A DNA stretch of 62,086 nucleotides, from IMG/VR virus record IMGVR_UViG_3300008120_000239, positions 1 to 62,086 of that record. The stretch is one strand, 5' to 3'. This document shows, piece by piece, positions 9,112 through 19,553 of the stretch. Positions within the stretch are counted from its first letter, which is position 1. Every line of letters begins with the position of its first letter. This DNA comes from a virus. A model generated the notes under the pieces. It was not told where the DNA came from, searched no databases, and saw only the letters and a list, made by a program, of their open reading frames with translations. Position numbers and translations under genes: made by a program.

Positions 9112-9866
9112 TTCAATCTTCCAAAAACCCAATTATTCAAAAGATATTCATTTATTTTAGATTTCATAACTTGTGATTCTATTATAGTATTATTCATCCA
9201 TTTAGAACCAATATGTGATTCACTCATTTTTTTTATAGATTCTTTTGATGGACTTTTGCCTATAAGTTTTGATGGTTTTCCCAATTTTGCATTTCTCATT
9301 TTTTCTTTAGATTCTTTTGAAACTATTTTTCCAGAATGAGCCATTCCAATTTTACTACGTGTTTCTGCCGATACAATACGACCCTTATTGCCAATACCTA
9401 TGTTTTTTCTATGTTCAATTGATAATTTTTTCCCACGGTTAGCTTCTGACAATTTTTTTTTAGTTTCTTCTGTTCTTGGCTTGCCATATAGCGGATGTTT
9501 GTCCCCAGCTTGTATACCTATATGTGATTTTCTTAAATTTTCTCTGTATTTTTCTGTGTAAATTTTACCAATTACACCTTCTCCGCCATCTGTCATATTT
9601 ACTAATTTACCTTCACCCAAATCCATTCGTCCATATTTTTTTATAAATTCTATTTCTTTTTTACCCGCTAAAACCCAAGCTTCCTCTTTTGTCATATTTG
9701 CATTAGATTCCCATAATATTTCCACTCTATATCCATATTTGTTGACTATATTATGCCAATATTTATTTCGATTAGTACGAGATACTGGTCTTTTATAGTC
9801 AATACCACGACCTATGTAAAAAATATCGTTAGTATCTAATCGTATATGTGCATAAATAATTGCCAT
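9108..9866 (-). CDS. GIY-YIG homing endonuclease with NUMOD3 repeats
   Basis: The N-terminus carries a GIY-YIG-type nuclease domain (IYAHIRLDTNDIFYIGRG, then an HNIVNKYGY and EILWE segment, with a catalytic Glu region near residues 70-80). From about residue 105 come repeated NUMOD3 DNA-binding helices (PRTEETKKKLSEANRGK, SIEHRKNIGIGNKGR, SAETRSKIGMAHSGK, SKESKEKMRNAKLGK). Such enzymes are selfish elements that spread by cutting intron-less or insert-less alleles. It is a free-standing insertion between structural and recombination genes, and its stop overlaps the start of endonuclease I (ATGA). Start chosen at 9866, 1 nt beyond the stop of the upstream gene. Confidence 0.88.
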   Translation of the reverse strand: MAIIYAHIRLDTNDIFYIGRGIDYKRPVSRTNRNKYWHNIVNKYGYRVEILWESNANMTKEEAWVLAGKKEIEFIKKYGRMDLGEGKLVNMTDGGEGVIGKIYTEKYRENLRKSHIGIQAGDKHPLYGKPRTEETKKKLSEANRGKKLSIEHRKNIGIGNKGRIVSAETRSKIGMAHSGKIVSKESKEKMRNAKLGKPSKLIGKSPSKESIKKMSESHIGSKWMNNTIIESQVMKSKINEYLLNNWVFGRLK

Positions 9867-9867
9867 T

Positions 9868-11700
9868 TTAGCAATCAAACCTTATAACAATATTAATGTC
9901 CACATCTTTTCTTTTTTTAATTGGTGTTGCTAATTTTGCAACCGCTAATAAATTACCAAAATCGTCATATAGACCTATCGTTGTAAAATACGGTCTAAAT
10001 TCTCTATTAGATAAATATTGTTTTGGTTTCTGTTTTCTATCATATTTTATAATAGTTGAAGCATTTTGTGTGATATTAAAATCAGTTTTTGGTATTCTAC
10101 AAACTACCTCGTGTTCATAAAATCGTGTAGAAGTTTTAAATTGAGCATTAAATCCATATTCGTTATTTTCATAGTCTAATATTCCAGTCTTACCCAATAA
10201 AGCATTAGAATATTTAGGCCTAAAATCCGATATGATCAATATGCCTTGATCATATAATATAGATCCTATTTTATTAGATTGATAAGCATAGCCATGGCTA
10301 TAGCTGTTGTCACTTAATTTATTAATTTCATTAGAGTTTAAAGCTTTACTAAAGACTTTTATTTCATCTAATGATCCTGAGAAGTGATTAGATCTACCAT
10401 CACTGCCTATTAAGAAATGTCTGTTATTCTGTACATTATCTGAAATCACAAAGCTTTGACTAACGTCTAATGTCCCATTAATCCAAATTTCATATTGGCT
10501 TCCACTCTTTTGACACAAAACATGAGTCCATTCATTCGGTGTTAGTCCCGATGAAATTAAATCAACTCGTTCTATATTTGAACTTTGTGCAAAAACAATT
10601 GAATATGGGTTTGCATCCGTTCTATTTGTTATGCTTATATTGAATGGGAATTGTTCAATATCCGAATATTCTCGTAAAGATACTATTCCTGTTTTAGAAG
10701 AAAACTTATCTTGCATATTGATAGATTTTTTATTAAATAACGGATTCACACTTACATATTCAACTGATTGTGTTTCAGGTGTTTTTACCCAAAAACTGAA
10801 AGCAAAGTCTAACTCTCCTGAAAAATTGAAAGCAACATCATCTGTTACTTCTAAGTAAGCACCATCAAAATTTGCGCATACACCAGTTGACTGTTCCGTT
10901 CCATTTACGTTTATGCCAGGTGAGTATGATATACCTCTAACATTATTGACAACAACTGAATTTAATCTATTTGATGTATCTATTACGTATGGTTTCTTTT
11001 TATTTACAAACCCGTATTCTCTGTATTTTTCATTGAAACCGATTGAAAGGATTTGAGCTCTGTAATCAACAAACTCTGATTGGTTAAAAGATGTATCCAA
11101 TATATTACCTTTACCGTCATCAATTATTTTATATTCCATTGATGTTTCGGGATTTACCATTGTCATATTAAATGTTCCTGGTCTTATTCCTTCGCCATAA
11201 AGGTTTCTCGGTAAAACTAAAATCGATCCTGTGTCAGCCAATAGGTTACTTTGATCATCATCAATAGCTGTTGATGCAAACTTATCAGGGAAATAATCTT
11301 TGTAAAAATTATGGTCTAAATAATACCATAATATTTTTGGGTCTATTGGTTGGTGTGGATAATCATTTGAATACAATGATGATGATATATTAATAACATT
11401 ACCAAAATATTTGTGGTTTTCTGGATAGAAGAATCTATAAGCGTTTATATGTATATCATCAACTGAGTTTAATTTTTGTATGGTTACGTTTTGCGTTCCT
11501 AAATTTAATATCCAACGCTTTACCATATCTATCCAACTTGTATTTATATTTCCCCAAACTAATTCGTCTCCCGAAGCAGAACGTCTCATGTCTATATTAT
11601 TTGACGAAAAGTTCCATGTCTTATTAGCACTAAATGGGCGTACAGAGTAGTCACCGTTTCTAAGATTTTTGAAAAATATATTTATAGTATTAGATTGCAT
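9868..11700 (-). CDS. Virion structural protein with LamG/ConA-like domain and shared C-terminal module
   Basis: A 610-residue protein. Residues about 255-460 look like a LamG/concanavalin A-like sandwich (YLEVTDDVAFNFSGELDFAF, NEWTHVLCQKSGSQYEIWIN, SGSLDEIKVFSKALN), a fold used for carbohydrate binding in tail proteins. The last about 70 residues (IGLYDDFGNLLAVAKLATPI) match the C-termini of the next four genes, so all five probably attach to the same virion part. It is the last and most divergent member of that array. I infer a baseplate or tail-fibre role; no T4 counterpart is recognised. Confidence 0.75.
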   Translation of the reverse strand: MQSNTINIFFKNLRNGDYSVRPFSANKTWNFSSNNIDMRRSASGDELVWGNINTSWIDMVKRWILNLGTQNVTIQKLNSVDDIHINAYRFFYPENHKYFGNVINISSSLYSNDYPHQPIDPKILWYYLDHNFYKDYFPDKFASTAIDDDQSNLLADTGSILVLPRNLYGEGIRPGTFNMTMVNPETSMEYKIIDDGKGNILDTSFNQSEFVDYRAQILSIGFNEKYREYGFVNKKKPYVIDTSNRLNSVVVNNVRGISYSPGINVNGTEQSTGVCANFDGAYLEVTDDVAFNFSGELDFAFSFWVKTPETQSVEYVSVNPLFNKKSINMQDKFSSKTGIVSLREYSDIEQFPFNISITNRTDANPYSIVFAQSSNIERVDLISSGLTPNEWTHVLCQKSGSQYEIWINGTLDVSQSFVISDNVQNNRHFLIGSDGRSNHFSGSLDEIKVFSKALNSNEINKLSDNSYSHGYAYQSNKIGSILYDQGILIISDFRPKYSNALLGKTGILDYENNEYGFNAQFKTSTRFYEHEVVCRIPKTDFNITQNASTIIKYDRKQKPKQYLSNREFRPYFTTIGLYDDFGNLLAVAKLATPIKKRKDVDINIVIRFDC

Positions 11701-11706
11701 TTAGTA

Positions 11707-14241
11707 TTAAATCCTTCTTAACTTTACATTAACAACGTATTCATAACTACTGTCTTTGAGTAAAGGTTTTTTAAATTTACCAACCGCTAATAGATTATTT
11801 GAATCATCATACAAACCGATGCCTGTGACATAAGTTTTTGTTGTATTATTTACTTTATCGGTAAAAACCTTCATTGTAGAACCCGATGTATATGTATAAT
11901 TATTTGAGTAGTTAAATTCATTTCTATTTATTCTACAAAAATAATTTTCGTCAGCATACATTTCAGCAGAACGCATATACCAATATTCATGTTCCGTTCT
12001 TGAATTATTTGGTGAACAAGATCCACTTATTGACAAGAATAATTTTTTTGCATTGTCACCATCAATTGAAGCTGTTACCGTATTGAAGTTACAATACTTA
12101 TTCAGCATATCTGCATCAAATAGTATAATACCTTTATTCGGAAACACATAACCCCAACCGTCCGCTACTTCATAGTCTATTGGACCGTCTTGTAAAGTAC
12201 CTTCTACTATATTATAATATTCATCAAGTGCCCTTGGTTGATCTGAGTATATCGTTGATACCAAACTATCATCTATTAATTTAAATATAGTATCGTTTTC
12301 CTGATCAAATTCAAAGTTACTTCCAGTATTTATCAACTGATTTGAACTTGATGATATTGGAGCTAATGATATTTGAAAATGTCCATTATTTATTTTATCT
12401 TTAAACAATTCCCGATTAAATTGTAAGATATAAAAATGATCACTTCTCTTACCATTCTTAAATACTATGGAGTCATCTCCAGAAAAACATTCTGCCATGT
12501 ATTTTTTATACAATCCTTTTGATGGGTATTGGTCTATGTCATATCCTAAATCACTAACGATATAAGATGAACCCGAACCTGATATATGTGCATAAGCTAT
12601 GCTGAAAACGGATTCAGCAGAAACGCTTTGGTTGGTATCTGTTTTAACATTCAAATAGTATTTTGATTGTGGAAACTGTGGGTATTCCAAATAAAATACA
12701 GAATTTCTATCACTACCATTTGAAAATAATGGTTTTGTTTTGTAGAATAAATCTGATATTGCAAAATCACTGTTGTAGTCTAATCTCTTGTAAGCAAATT
12801 GCGGTAAATCGAAATTTGCAAATATAGATACAGGATTTAAAGGGGTTTCAGTTTGTGGTGGTGTTGTGGGCGTTACTGTTGTTGGTGTAACAGTAACATT
12901 AGTAAGAGTAAATGGTGACTCAAAATTTATTATACCATAACTTCCACTAACAGTTGATATATCATTTAGACTTGGGTAATTATTTTCTGCCTGAAATTGT
13001 GTGTATTTTTGTAGTAAATTATAAATTTTTTGATTTACCACATCTATTGCAGAAGAACTATTTGGCGTATTAATTTCAAATGCATTGTTTATTGAAGATG
13101 CTGTTTCACTTATTACATCTAATTCATCACCTATATCAACATCTTCAGTTCCATCATTTTGTATATTTGAAACAATTGATTCTATATTAAATATGTCTTG
13201 AACCTCTGTAAATATTTCAGAGACAATCATATCTTGAACTAATTGTAAATCTGTTATGTCAGATTTAGCCGTGTATAGTTTCTTGGTAGATATTGTGTTT
13301 ATAACCGATTCTGCATTTGGTCTATTTATTGGTTCGGTTACAAAAGATATTAGTCTTTTAAAGTTAGGTTCTTCAACTCTTGGTGGTATAGTTGTTAACG
13401 GGTTATGTACTATAGAATTTTGAAATACTGTTCTTTTTTCTATGTTAGAAGAAAAATAATCCTTTATTACCTTTAGCATATGGTCTGAAACTAAAAATAC
13501 AAAGTTAGCATATACGGCACCATCCATTTTATAGTAATCCGAATATACTAAATTGTTAGCATCATTTTCATCTATTGAAAAACCGTCCCACTCATAGCTT
13601 AATTTTATTTTACTGAAGTCTATATCATTTGGGTATTCACTATCGAACAGGAATAGTACATCAAATCTTTTTAAGAAGTCAGCTGATACTCCGGTATCCT
13701 CTTGTATTTGCATCAAATGATTGTGTGATAATTTACCCAATCTATAATATTTTTTTGAAAACCCAATATCGTATGGTATCTTTCTACTGAGATCCTCCAA
13801 CATATTGTTGGTTTGTAGTGGTGTTGGCCATTGCAATTTGTTGTTAGATGTGAAGAATATAGACTTTTCACAAGACATATACTCTTTTGGAAAATTACTT
13901 GGGTTATATGTGAAGTCTGAAATTCCGTATGTATCGGTAACGCAAAATTCTGTGCTTGTTGCATTTGTTATTTTAACAGTTTGACCTATAGTTTTTATAA
14001 CCAAGTCGGTAGTTGGAGCAGTTGGCTTTGTTCCGTTGAATTGAACGAATTGAGGATCGTTTTTATCACCCATAGATATACGGCTTTCCAATATACCTGT
14101 GAGTGGATTTATTACCCATATATTATTGTCGGGAACACCTAGGGTTATACTTTTTTTTATATCATCGCCGTCATTATCGGCCCTTTCTTCTATAAAAGAT
14201 CCTAAGTAACCAACATCGAGTGCCTCAAATTCTTTAGCCAT
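11707..14241 (-). CDS. Virion structural protein, array member 2 (shared C-terminal module)
   Basis: An 844-residue protein. A Thr/Pro-rich linker (TPTTVTPTTPPQTETPLNPV) near residues 460-480 separates a unique N-terminal half from a C-terminal half that follows the array pattern: a domain with FSIAYAHISGSG, an AEYNI-to-SGSL-like strand set, a segment reading GIILFDADMLNKYCNFNTV followed by DGDNAKKLFLSISGS, and the closing IGLYDDSNNLLAVGKFKKP. The N-terminal half is not recognised. It lies 2 nt from the next gene, consistent with one transcript. Probable baseplate or fibre component by position. Confidence 0.72.
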   Translation of the reverse strand: MAKEFEALDVGYLGSFIEERADNDGDDIKKSITLGVPDNNIWVINPLTGILESRISMGDKNDPQFVQFNGTKPTAPTTDLVIKTIGQTVKITNATSTEFCVTDTYGISDFTYNPSNFPKEYMSCEKSIFFTSNNKLQWPTPLQTNNMLEDLSRKIPYDIGFSKKYYRLGKLSHNHLMQIQEDTGVSADFLKRFDVLFLFDSEYPNDIDFSKIKLSYEWDGFSIDENDANNLVYSDYYKMDGAVYANFVFLVSDHMLKVIKDYFSSNIEKRTVFQNSIVHNPLTTIPPRVEEPNFKRLISFVTEPINRPNAESVINTISTKKLYTAKSDITDLQLVQDMIVSEIFTEVQDIFNIESIVSNIQNDGTEDVDIGDELDVISETASSINNAFEINTPNSSSAIDVVNQKIYNLLQKYTQFQAENNYPSLNDISTVSGSYGIINFESPFTLTNVTVTPTTVTPTTPPQTETPLNPVSIFANFDLPQFAYKRLDYNSDFAISDLFYKTKPLFSNGSDRNSVFYLEYPQFPQSKYYLNVKTDTNQSVSAESVFSIAYAHISGSGSSYIVSDLGYDIDQYPSKGLYKKYMAECFSGDDSIVFKNGKRSDHFYILQFNRELFKDKINNGHFQISLAPISSSSNQLINTGSNFEFDQENDTIFKLIDDSLVSTIYSDQPRALDEYYNIVEGTLQDGPIDYEVADGWGYVFPNKGIILFDADMLNKYCNFNTVTASIDGDNAKKLFLSISGSCSPNNSRTEHEYWYMRSAEMYADENYFCRINRNEFNYSNNYTYTSGSTMKVFTDKVNNTTKTYVTGIGLYDDSNNLLAVGKFKKPLLKDSSYEYVVNVKLRRI

Positions 14242-14242
14242 A

Positions 14243-17197
14243 TTACCAATTCAATCTTATTTTTATTAAAATATCTTTGTCTGGAGTTTTCATTATTGGT
14301 TTACTTACTTTAGCAACAGCCAACAATTCATTAGCATCGTTATACAAACCAACAGTCGTTATGTATGTTGTTGGTCTTAATTTAAAATATTCATTTTTTA
14401 TAAAGTTACCGTCAGTCGTGGGTTTATTATCCATCAATTGTAAAATCAAATCCACCTTGTCTTCACAATCATCCAAATTTTTAATTTCATCCAAACTTCT
14501 TACAAAATTTGGAGGATTAACCATAGTTGGATTATTTGTATAATTTGAAGCATTCGTATTTACACGTATGTAATAATAATTCGATTTCTTAGTTGTTGAA
14601 TTTCTTGCCTTCATTGGATAACCCAAAGCAGCTGCTCCACTTATAGCTGTAAACAGTTTATAAGCATTATCACCATCTACATTACTTGCACGATTAGTAT
14701 TAAATCCCAATTCGTCATCCAACTTTTTCGCATCAAAAATTATTATACCTAATGTCGGATATACCTTACCATATGATGTAAAGGTTGTATTTGTTGATAT
14801 ATCTCCAGATCCGGATGGATGTGCTCCTTTAGTCAAACTTCCACTTACAATATCGAATGAAGTATATTGATAATCCGTTGAAAATTCTGTTTCTAACAAA
14901 TCATTTGAATTATCTATAAACGTCATAATATCTGAATTTGTGAAATCTTTCAGTGATATTTCAAAGTTTCCTGGATCTATCCTGTCTATTAGTGAATCAC
15001 GATTAAACGATATTATGTAAACATCTTTTTCGTTTGATGATAATATACCGTTATTGTATACTTGAAATTCTGTTTCAAATGGTTCTAACGTTAATAATCT
15101 ATGTTGTGAATATATTGCACGTGTCGGTGAATCATTTAATTCGTAACCCTCATATAATGATCCAGAACCAGCCTTAGATCCATATGCAACTGAGAAATAT
15201 GAAATTGGTAGTCCGTTTATTACTCGTGTTTCATCAACAATATCGTAGTGATATTTTTTAGTTTCAACAGACTGAATAGAACTTGTACTGTATGAAAGAA
15301 GTGATTGGGTGAAATTGAATAGACCTCGTGTTTCTATTGAATCTCTTCCAGCAATTATATCTCTACCAACAGCAAGTGGATGATATACTTTTATTGGAGT
15401 ATCTATGCAATCAGCTCTTTGTATTTTTCTATTGAGCTTAATTCCAGGACCCAATCCACTATAATCTTGTGTTGTTAATACTTCAGGTCCTTTTATGTAA
15501 TCATCCATACCTTGTATTTTATAATCAGGGTATTTGTGGAAAATCTTTGATGTGTGTAATTGATAACATCCTCTAATATCAGAAGCTTCAATATAAGGAT
15601 CCTGTTCCTTAGCAACTTCTTTTGGATTACATACATCATTAAATCCGATTTCTGTTCCAGCAAATTCTACGTCTTCCCATACTTCAAAATGAGTTCCATT
15701 TGCTTCAAATAACGCATCATCTATACGCCATTCATACTCAGGGTATAAATCACCTAAACAATTTAATTGCACTTCCCAATATTGTTCCCACACAGTACCG
15801 CTTATGTATTTTGTTCTATATCCACGATAGCAGGGATCACTTGGTATTTGTTCTGGTAATGGTGATCTACCATTTTTTGCCAATTTAACTATAATGTCAC
15901 CAACAGGACGTGTTTGATTTGGTATTGCTGTCTGCGATACTATAAAACATCCTGATTTCGGTGATAGACACTCCAATCTACCATAACCTCCGTTTGAAAA
16001 ATAAGCATAGTTTATAGTTCTTTCCGGAAATCCTGATATTGGTGATACCAAATCAGGTCTATTTCTATTGGTTATTGTAGTTGAACGTGTTTGTCTTTGG
16101 TCATTTCTACCATCATATACTTTAACCATAGATTTGCCATAGAAAGTAGGCCGGTCTTTATCATTGTCTTTATTGTTTAAAAGTTCTGTAATATATTTGT
16201 TGGTATTACCATCAAATTTTTCACAAGGTGATGTATTCTTACCCCAAAACGCATTACCGTCTTCTATTTCATCAGCAACAGCTTTCAGTTTATTTATGAC
16301 AGTACGTGCGTCTTCTCTTCCAGCTAATATAGCATCCGCTACTGCATTTGGATTGTCTAAGGTGTTAATGCCTACATTTTGATTTATTCCCGTGGCATCT
16401 ACCATATTGGTATTTGCCTTCCAAGTTCTAATATCAATTATTTTGGATAAATCATAGTAGTATTGGTATACTGGTAATAATCCACCTATAAAATCTTGAC
16501 AGTTTTCATACCAAAAAGAACCGATGCCTTCACCTATAACAACATTTTCCAACACCTTTTTTTGTGTTGTTGTTGTTTTATTTGGTTCTGTATAACATTG
16601 GTAAATATCTGCAACTAATTTTACATTATTTTTAGTTGGTCTTGCATCAAAAAATTGTGAATTTATTTGTGGATTATTTCTTGATTCCATGATGCTTTCA
16701 CGGAGATTTTTTAAAACAAAAGTACGAGTACTACCTGTTTTTTTCTTACCCAATACAATTGAACCATCTCCTGGATCTTGTGGTTGTGTACCTATACCAA
16801 CCAAATTCACAATATTAGCCCCATTTGTGGCCGTTACATTGGTATAGAATTCTAAAGGAAATGTGTAAAGTTGATCGGACTGTGGTATGAATTTGATTGG
16901 TAATGGTAATTTATCGCCGGCCTTCAACACATACGGATTAGTAACAGTCATTGTTGGCCAAGTACCAATTGGTATAAATGACGCATTAGTTAATTGTGTG
17001 TATTGATATATTTTTAAGTCAGCAGATCCATTATTTTCTATTTCTATAACACCATCTGCAAAACCATTGGTAGGCACGGAGCCAAAATCTAATGTATTCA
17101 CACCATTATTAATACGTATGCCTGGTTGTGGGGTAATCGGACCACCACCCGTTTGAACACAATTTTCTGCAACACTTGCTTGTTGCAAGATACCCAA
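14243..17197 (-). CDS. Virion structural protein, array member 3, N-terminal ASH/Ig-like domain
   Basis: The listed TTG start gives 984 residues, but the same frame is open upstream to 17263 and encodes sensible protein (ALGIPTEFLRNELQDLEADL). No ATG, GTG or TTG exists there, so translation may begin at an ATT at 17261-17263 that overlaps the stop of the upstream gene. Residues about 25-130 resemble an ASPM-SPD2-Hydin (ASH) beta-sandwich (FGSVPTNGFADGVIEIENNG). A cysteine-rich central part follows. The C-terminus has the array module (GIIIFDAKKLDDELGFNTN, DGDNAYKLFTAISGAA, VGLYNDANELLAVAKVSKP). Likely a baseplate or fibre component. Confidence 0.75.
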   Translation of the reverse strand: MGILQQASVAENCVQTGGGPITPQPGIRINNGVNTLDFGSVPTNGFADGVIEIENNGSADLKIYQYTQLTNASFIPIGTWPTMTVTNPYVLKAGDKLPLPIKFIPQSDQLYTFPLEFYTNVTATNGANIVNLVGIGTQPQDPGDGSIVLGKKKTGSTRTFVLKNLRESIMESRNNPQINSQFFDARPTKNNVKLVADIYQCYTEPNKTTTTQKKVLENVVIGEGIGSFWYENCQDFIGGLLPVYQYYYDLSKIIDIRTWKANTNMVDATGINQNVGINTLDNPNAVADAILAGREDARTVINKLKAVADEIEDGNAFWGKNTSPCEKFDGNTNKYITELLNNKDNDKDRPTFYGKSMVKVYDGRNDQRQTRSTTITNRNRPDLVSPISGFPERTINYAYFSNGGYGRLECLSPKSGCFIVSQTAIPNQTRPVGDIIVKLAKNGRSPLPEQIPSDPCYRGYRTKYISGTVWEQYWEVQLNCLGDLYPEYEWRIDDALFEANGTHFEVWEDVEFAGTEIGFNDVCNPKEVAKEQDPYIEASDIRGCYQLHTSKIFHKYPDYKIQGMDDYIKGPEVLTTQDYSGLGPGIKLNRKIQRADCIDTPIKVYHPLAVGRDIIAGRDSIETRGLFNFTQSLLSYSTSSIQSVETKKYHYDIVDETRVINGLPISYFSVAYGSKAGSGSLYEGYELNDSPTRAIYSQHRLLTLEPFETEFQVYNNGILSSNEKDVYIISFNRDSLIDRIDPGNFEISLKDFTNSDIMTFIDNSNDLLETEFSTDYQYTSFDIVSGSLTKGAHPSGSGDISTNTTFTSYGKVYPTLGIIIFDAKKLDDELGFNTNRASNVDGDNAYKLFTAISGAAALGYPMKARNSTTKKSNYYYIRVNTNASNYTNNPTMVNPPNFVRSLDEIKNLDDCEDKVDLILQLMDNKPTTDGNFIKNEYFKLRPTTYITTVGLYNDANELLAVAKVSKPIMKTPDKDILIKIRLNW

Positions 17198-17258
17198 ATC
17201 GGCTTCAAGGTCTTGTAGTTCATTTCTTAGAAATTCAGTAGGAATTCCTAAAGCATTA

Positions 17259-18398
17259 TTAATCTAATTTAATTTTAATAATCATTTCGGAGTTAGATGT
17301 TTTTCTAACTGGTTTACTCAACTTAGCAACTGCCAATAAATCATTTTGGTCATTATACAAACCAACCATAGTTGTGTATGTAACATTTCTAAATGTATCG
17401 TTTGCTGTTCCCGATAAACGTAAATTATCTTTTATTCTATAGGAATCCGTTGCACTTGATGTATAGTAACTTATATTATTACTATAATTAAACTCACCAT
17501 TACCAACTCTTGCGAAATATATCGTAGAATTTATACTTTCCAACGTTCTACCTTGAAAAGCATATGTTGGTGAAGATGCCATAGAAGCACTTATAGAATT
17601 AAATAATCTTAAAGAATTATATGAACTTTCATTAATAGCCTCAGACCTATCAGTATTCATTGAACCTGAAGCATCTAATGCCTTACCATTTAAAACTATT
17701 ATTCCAGCATCGGGATATACTACCCCATATGGTGTTGCTGAATTTGGACCGGTATAAAGACCTGATGTTAAACTGCCACTATAAACAAAGTAGTATTGAC
17801 CACCTGGTCCAGTTCTCACATAATTAGTATCTGTTAAGTAAACTTGATCTAAAGTTTCATCAACTAAAGTTATTATATCACTGCCGATTGGTTGTCCTGA
17901 AGAATCCATTTGGTGTAATGATAATTGCCAAGAACCTGGTGCTAATTTTTCTTTATATCTATTTCTATTAACGGATACAGTGTAAATGTATTCGGATGTT
18001 TCGGTATATTGAGAAACCAATTCGTTATCATTATTATAACCGTTAAATTTTGAAACAAATTCAAATAAATTTTGTTCAGGTTCTAATAACAGTTGTTTAA
18101 ATTGTGAATACATAGCCTTAGATTCTAATGCTAAACTATTAACACCATTGTAAACAGTACCACCCGAAGATCCACTATTTAAAAAATCACAGTAAGTTAT
18201 TGAAAACTGCTTCTCAGACTTTGAACCCATACTATCATATACGTCTAAGTAGTATAGTTTTTGCAAATCGGATTGCACAGAACTTGTGTAAACAGTTTCT
18301 AATGACGCACTATTTTTTGACCACAGTGCTCTTGATATAAAATCACGTCTATCAAATGCAATAGAACCTGGTTCAAATCTTTTATAGATATTAGCCAT
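17259..18398 (-). CDS. Virion structural protein, array member 4 (minimal form)
   Basis: A 379-residue protein consisting almost entirely of the array's common domain: FSITYCDF near residue 65, an ISVNRNRYKEKLAPGSWQLSL-like block near 145, GIIVLNGKALDASGSMNTDRSE with LRLFNSISAS near 250, and the terminal VGLYNDQNDLLAVAKLSKP. This compact version shows that the common part spans about 330 residues, not only the tail. It is about 30 percent identical by eye to the next gene and is spaced 3 nt from it. Virion attachment module by inference. Confidence 0.75.
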   Translation of the reverse strand: MANIYKRFEPGSIAFDRRDFISRALWSKNSASLETVYTSSVQSDLQKLYYLDVYDSMGSKSEKQFSITYCDFLNSGSSGGTVYNGVNSLALESKAMYSQFKQLLLEPEQNLFEFVSKFNGYNNDNELVSQYTETSEYIYTVSVNRNRYKEKLAPGSWQLSLHQMDSSGQPIGSDIITLVDETLDQVYLTDTNYVRTGPGGQYYFVYSGSLTSGLYTGPNSATPYGVVYPDAGIIVLNGKALDASGSMNTDRSEAINESSYNSLRLFNSISASMASSPTYAFQGRTLESINSTIYFARVGNGEFNYSNNISYYTSSATDSYRIKDNLRLSGTANDTFRNVTYTTMVGLYNDQNDLLAVAKLSKPVRKTSNSEMIIKIKLD

Positions 18399-18401
18399 AT
18401 T

Positions 18402-19553
18402 TTAGTACTCTAATTTTACAGTTATGGATAATTCACTGTTAAATGATTTCTGTAATGGTTTACTTAATTTAGCAACTGCCAATAATTCATTAGCATCATT
18501 GTACAAACCTATGGTGGTAACGTATGTATATGGATTGTATACAAAGCTATCAAATATTAATTTACCACCTTTATCGTAGTCATTTGTAATAATGGTTGGA
18601 TTATTACTATAATTCATTTCTGTACTGTTAACCCTTACAAATATAGTTTGTTGACTTTTAACCTCAACTGCTCTCGCTGTAAAACCGTTGTTCGTCTCAG
18701 CGGCTGAACCACTGATTGACTTGAATAGTTTCTCAACATTTTGTCCATCTATATTACTTCCTGTTACCGTATTAAATGAAGCGGATGCATTAAGCATAGC
18801 TGCATCTACGATCACAACACCTTGTTCAGGATATACCAAACCATAATAGTGTGGATTTGTTGGGTTATAAATACCATTTTCCAAACTACCACTCACTAAA
18901 TTACGAACAACCGATGGTTTAATTGAATATTCAAATTTATCCATTGAATCTTGTGAATCATCTATCAAAGATATTGTTTCATTTGAACCATCTAATTGAA
19001 CATTACTTCCAGTAAATAAATTATTAGCGAAACTACCACCATTTAATTTAGCTAAATTTATTTCAAAATTACCTGGATCTAACTTATCACCAAATTTATT
19101 TCTATTTAAACTTATTGCATAGAAATGTGTAATCAAATCACCTTTGTCAGTGTTAAAGTTGCCCATTTTATGATAGAAGGTTTTCGTTGAAAAATCAACG
19201 GACATGTTTTCATCTAAACATGATAAAGCATATTGGGAATAAATAGCCCTTGAAGGAGTATCATCTAACTGACCATATATTTCAGTAGCTTCATCTAAGA
19301 ATTTAGATCCATGACCAAAAACATTACCATAAGCAATAGAAAACATTTCATTATCAGGTGTGTCTTTCGATGCAGACATCCAAACTGTTGTATAATATTT
19401 TTTAGAGCTGTCTGTTTGTGCAGAACTCGTATGGAATGTTTTTAAAGTACCCACACCAGGTGCCCATAAACCTCTCGTATAAAGAGACGTAAAAATATCA
19501 CTTGCTAATAGATTGTCTTCATTCTTAAAGACTGGTTTAAATACGTTTGACAT
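18402..19553 (-). CDS. Virion structural protein, array member 5 (minimal form)
   Basis: A 383-residue paralogue of its downstream neighbour, with the same order of blocks: FSIAYGNVFGHGS, a DKLDPGNFEINLAKL strand, GVVIVDAAMLNASASFNTVTGS with IDGQNVEKLFKSISGSA, then IGLYNDANELLAVAKLSKP. Tandem duplication followed by gain of N-terminal domains in the genes further along is the simplest history. It is separated by 30 nt from the small structural gene upstream. Confidence 0.75.
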   Translation of the reverse strand: MSNVFKPVFKNEDNLLASDIFTSLYTRGLWAPGVGTLKTFHTSSAQTDSSKKYYTTVWMSASKDTPDNEMFSIAYGNVFGHGSKFLDEATEIYGQLDDTPSRAIYSQYALSCLDENMSVDFSTKTFYHKMGNFNTDKGDLITHFYAISLNRNKFGDKLDPGNFEINLAKLNGGSFANNLFTGSNVQLDGSNETISLIDDSQDSMDKFEYSIKPSVVRNLVSGSLENGIYNPTNPHYYGLVYPEQGVVIVDAAMLNASASFNTVTGSNIDGQNVEKLFKSISGSAAETNNGFTARAVEVKSQQTIFVRVNSTEMNYSNNPTIITNDYDKGGKLIFDSFVYNPYTYVTTIGLYNDANELLAVAKLSKPLQKSFNSELSITVKLEY

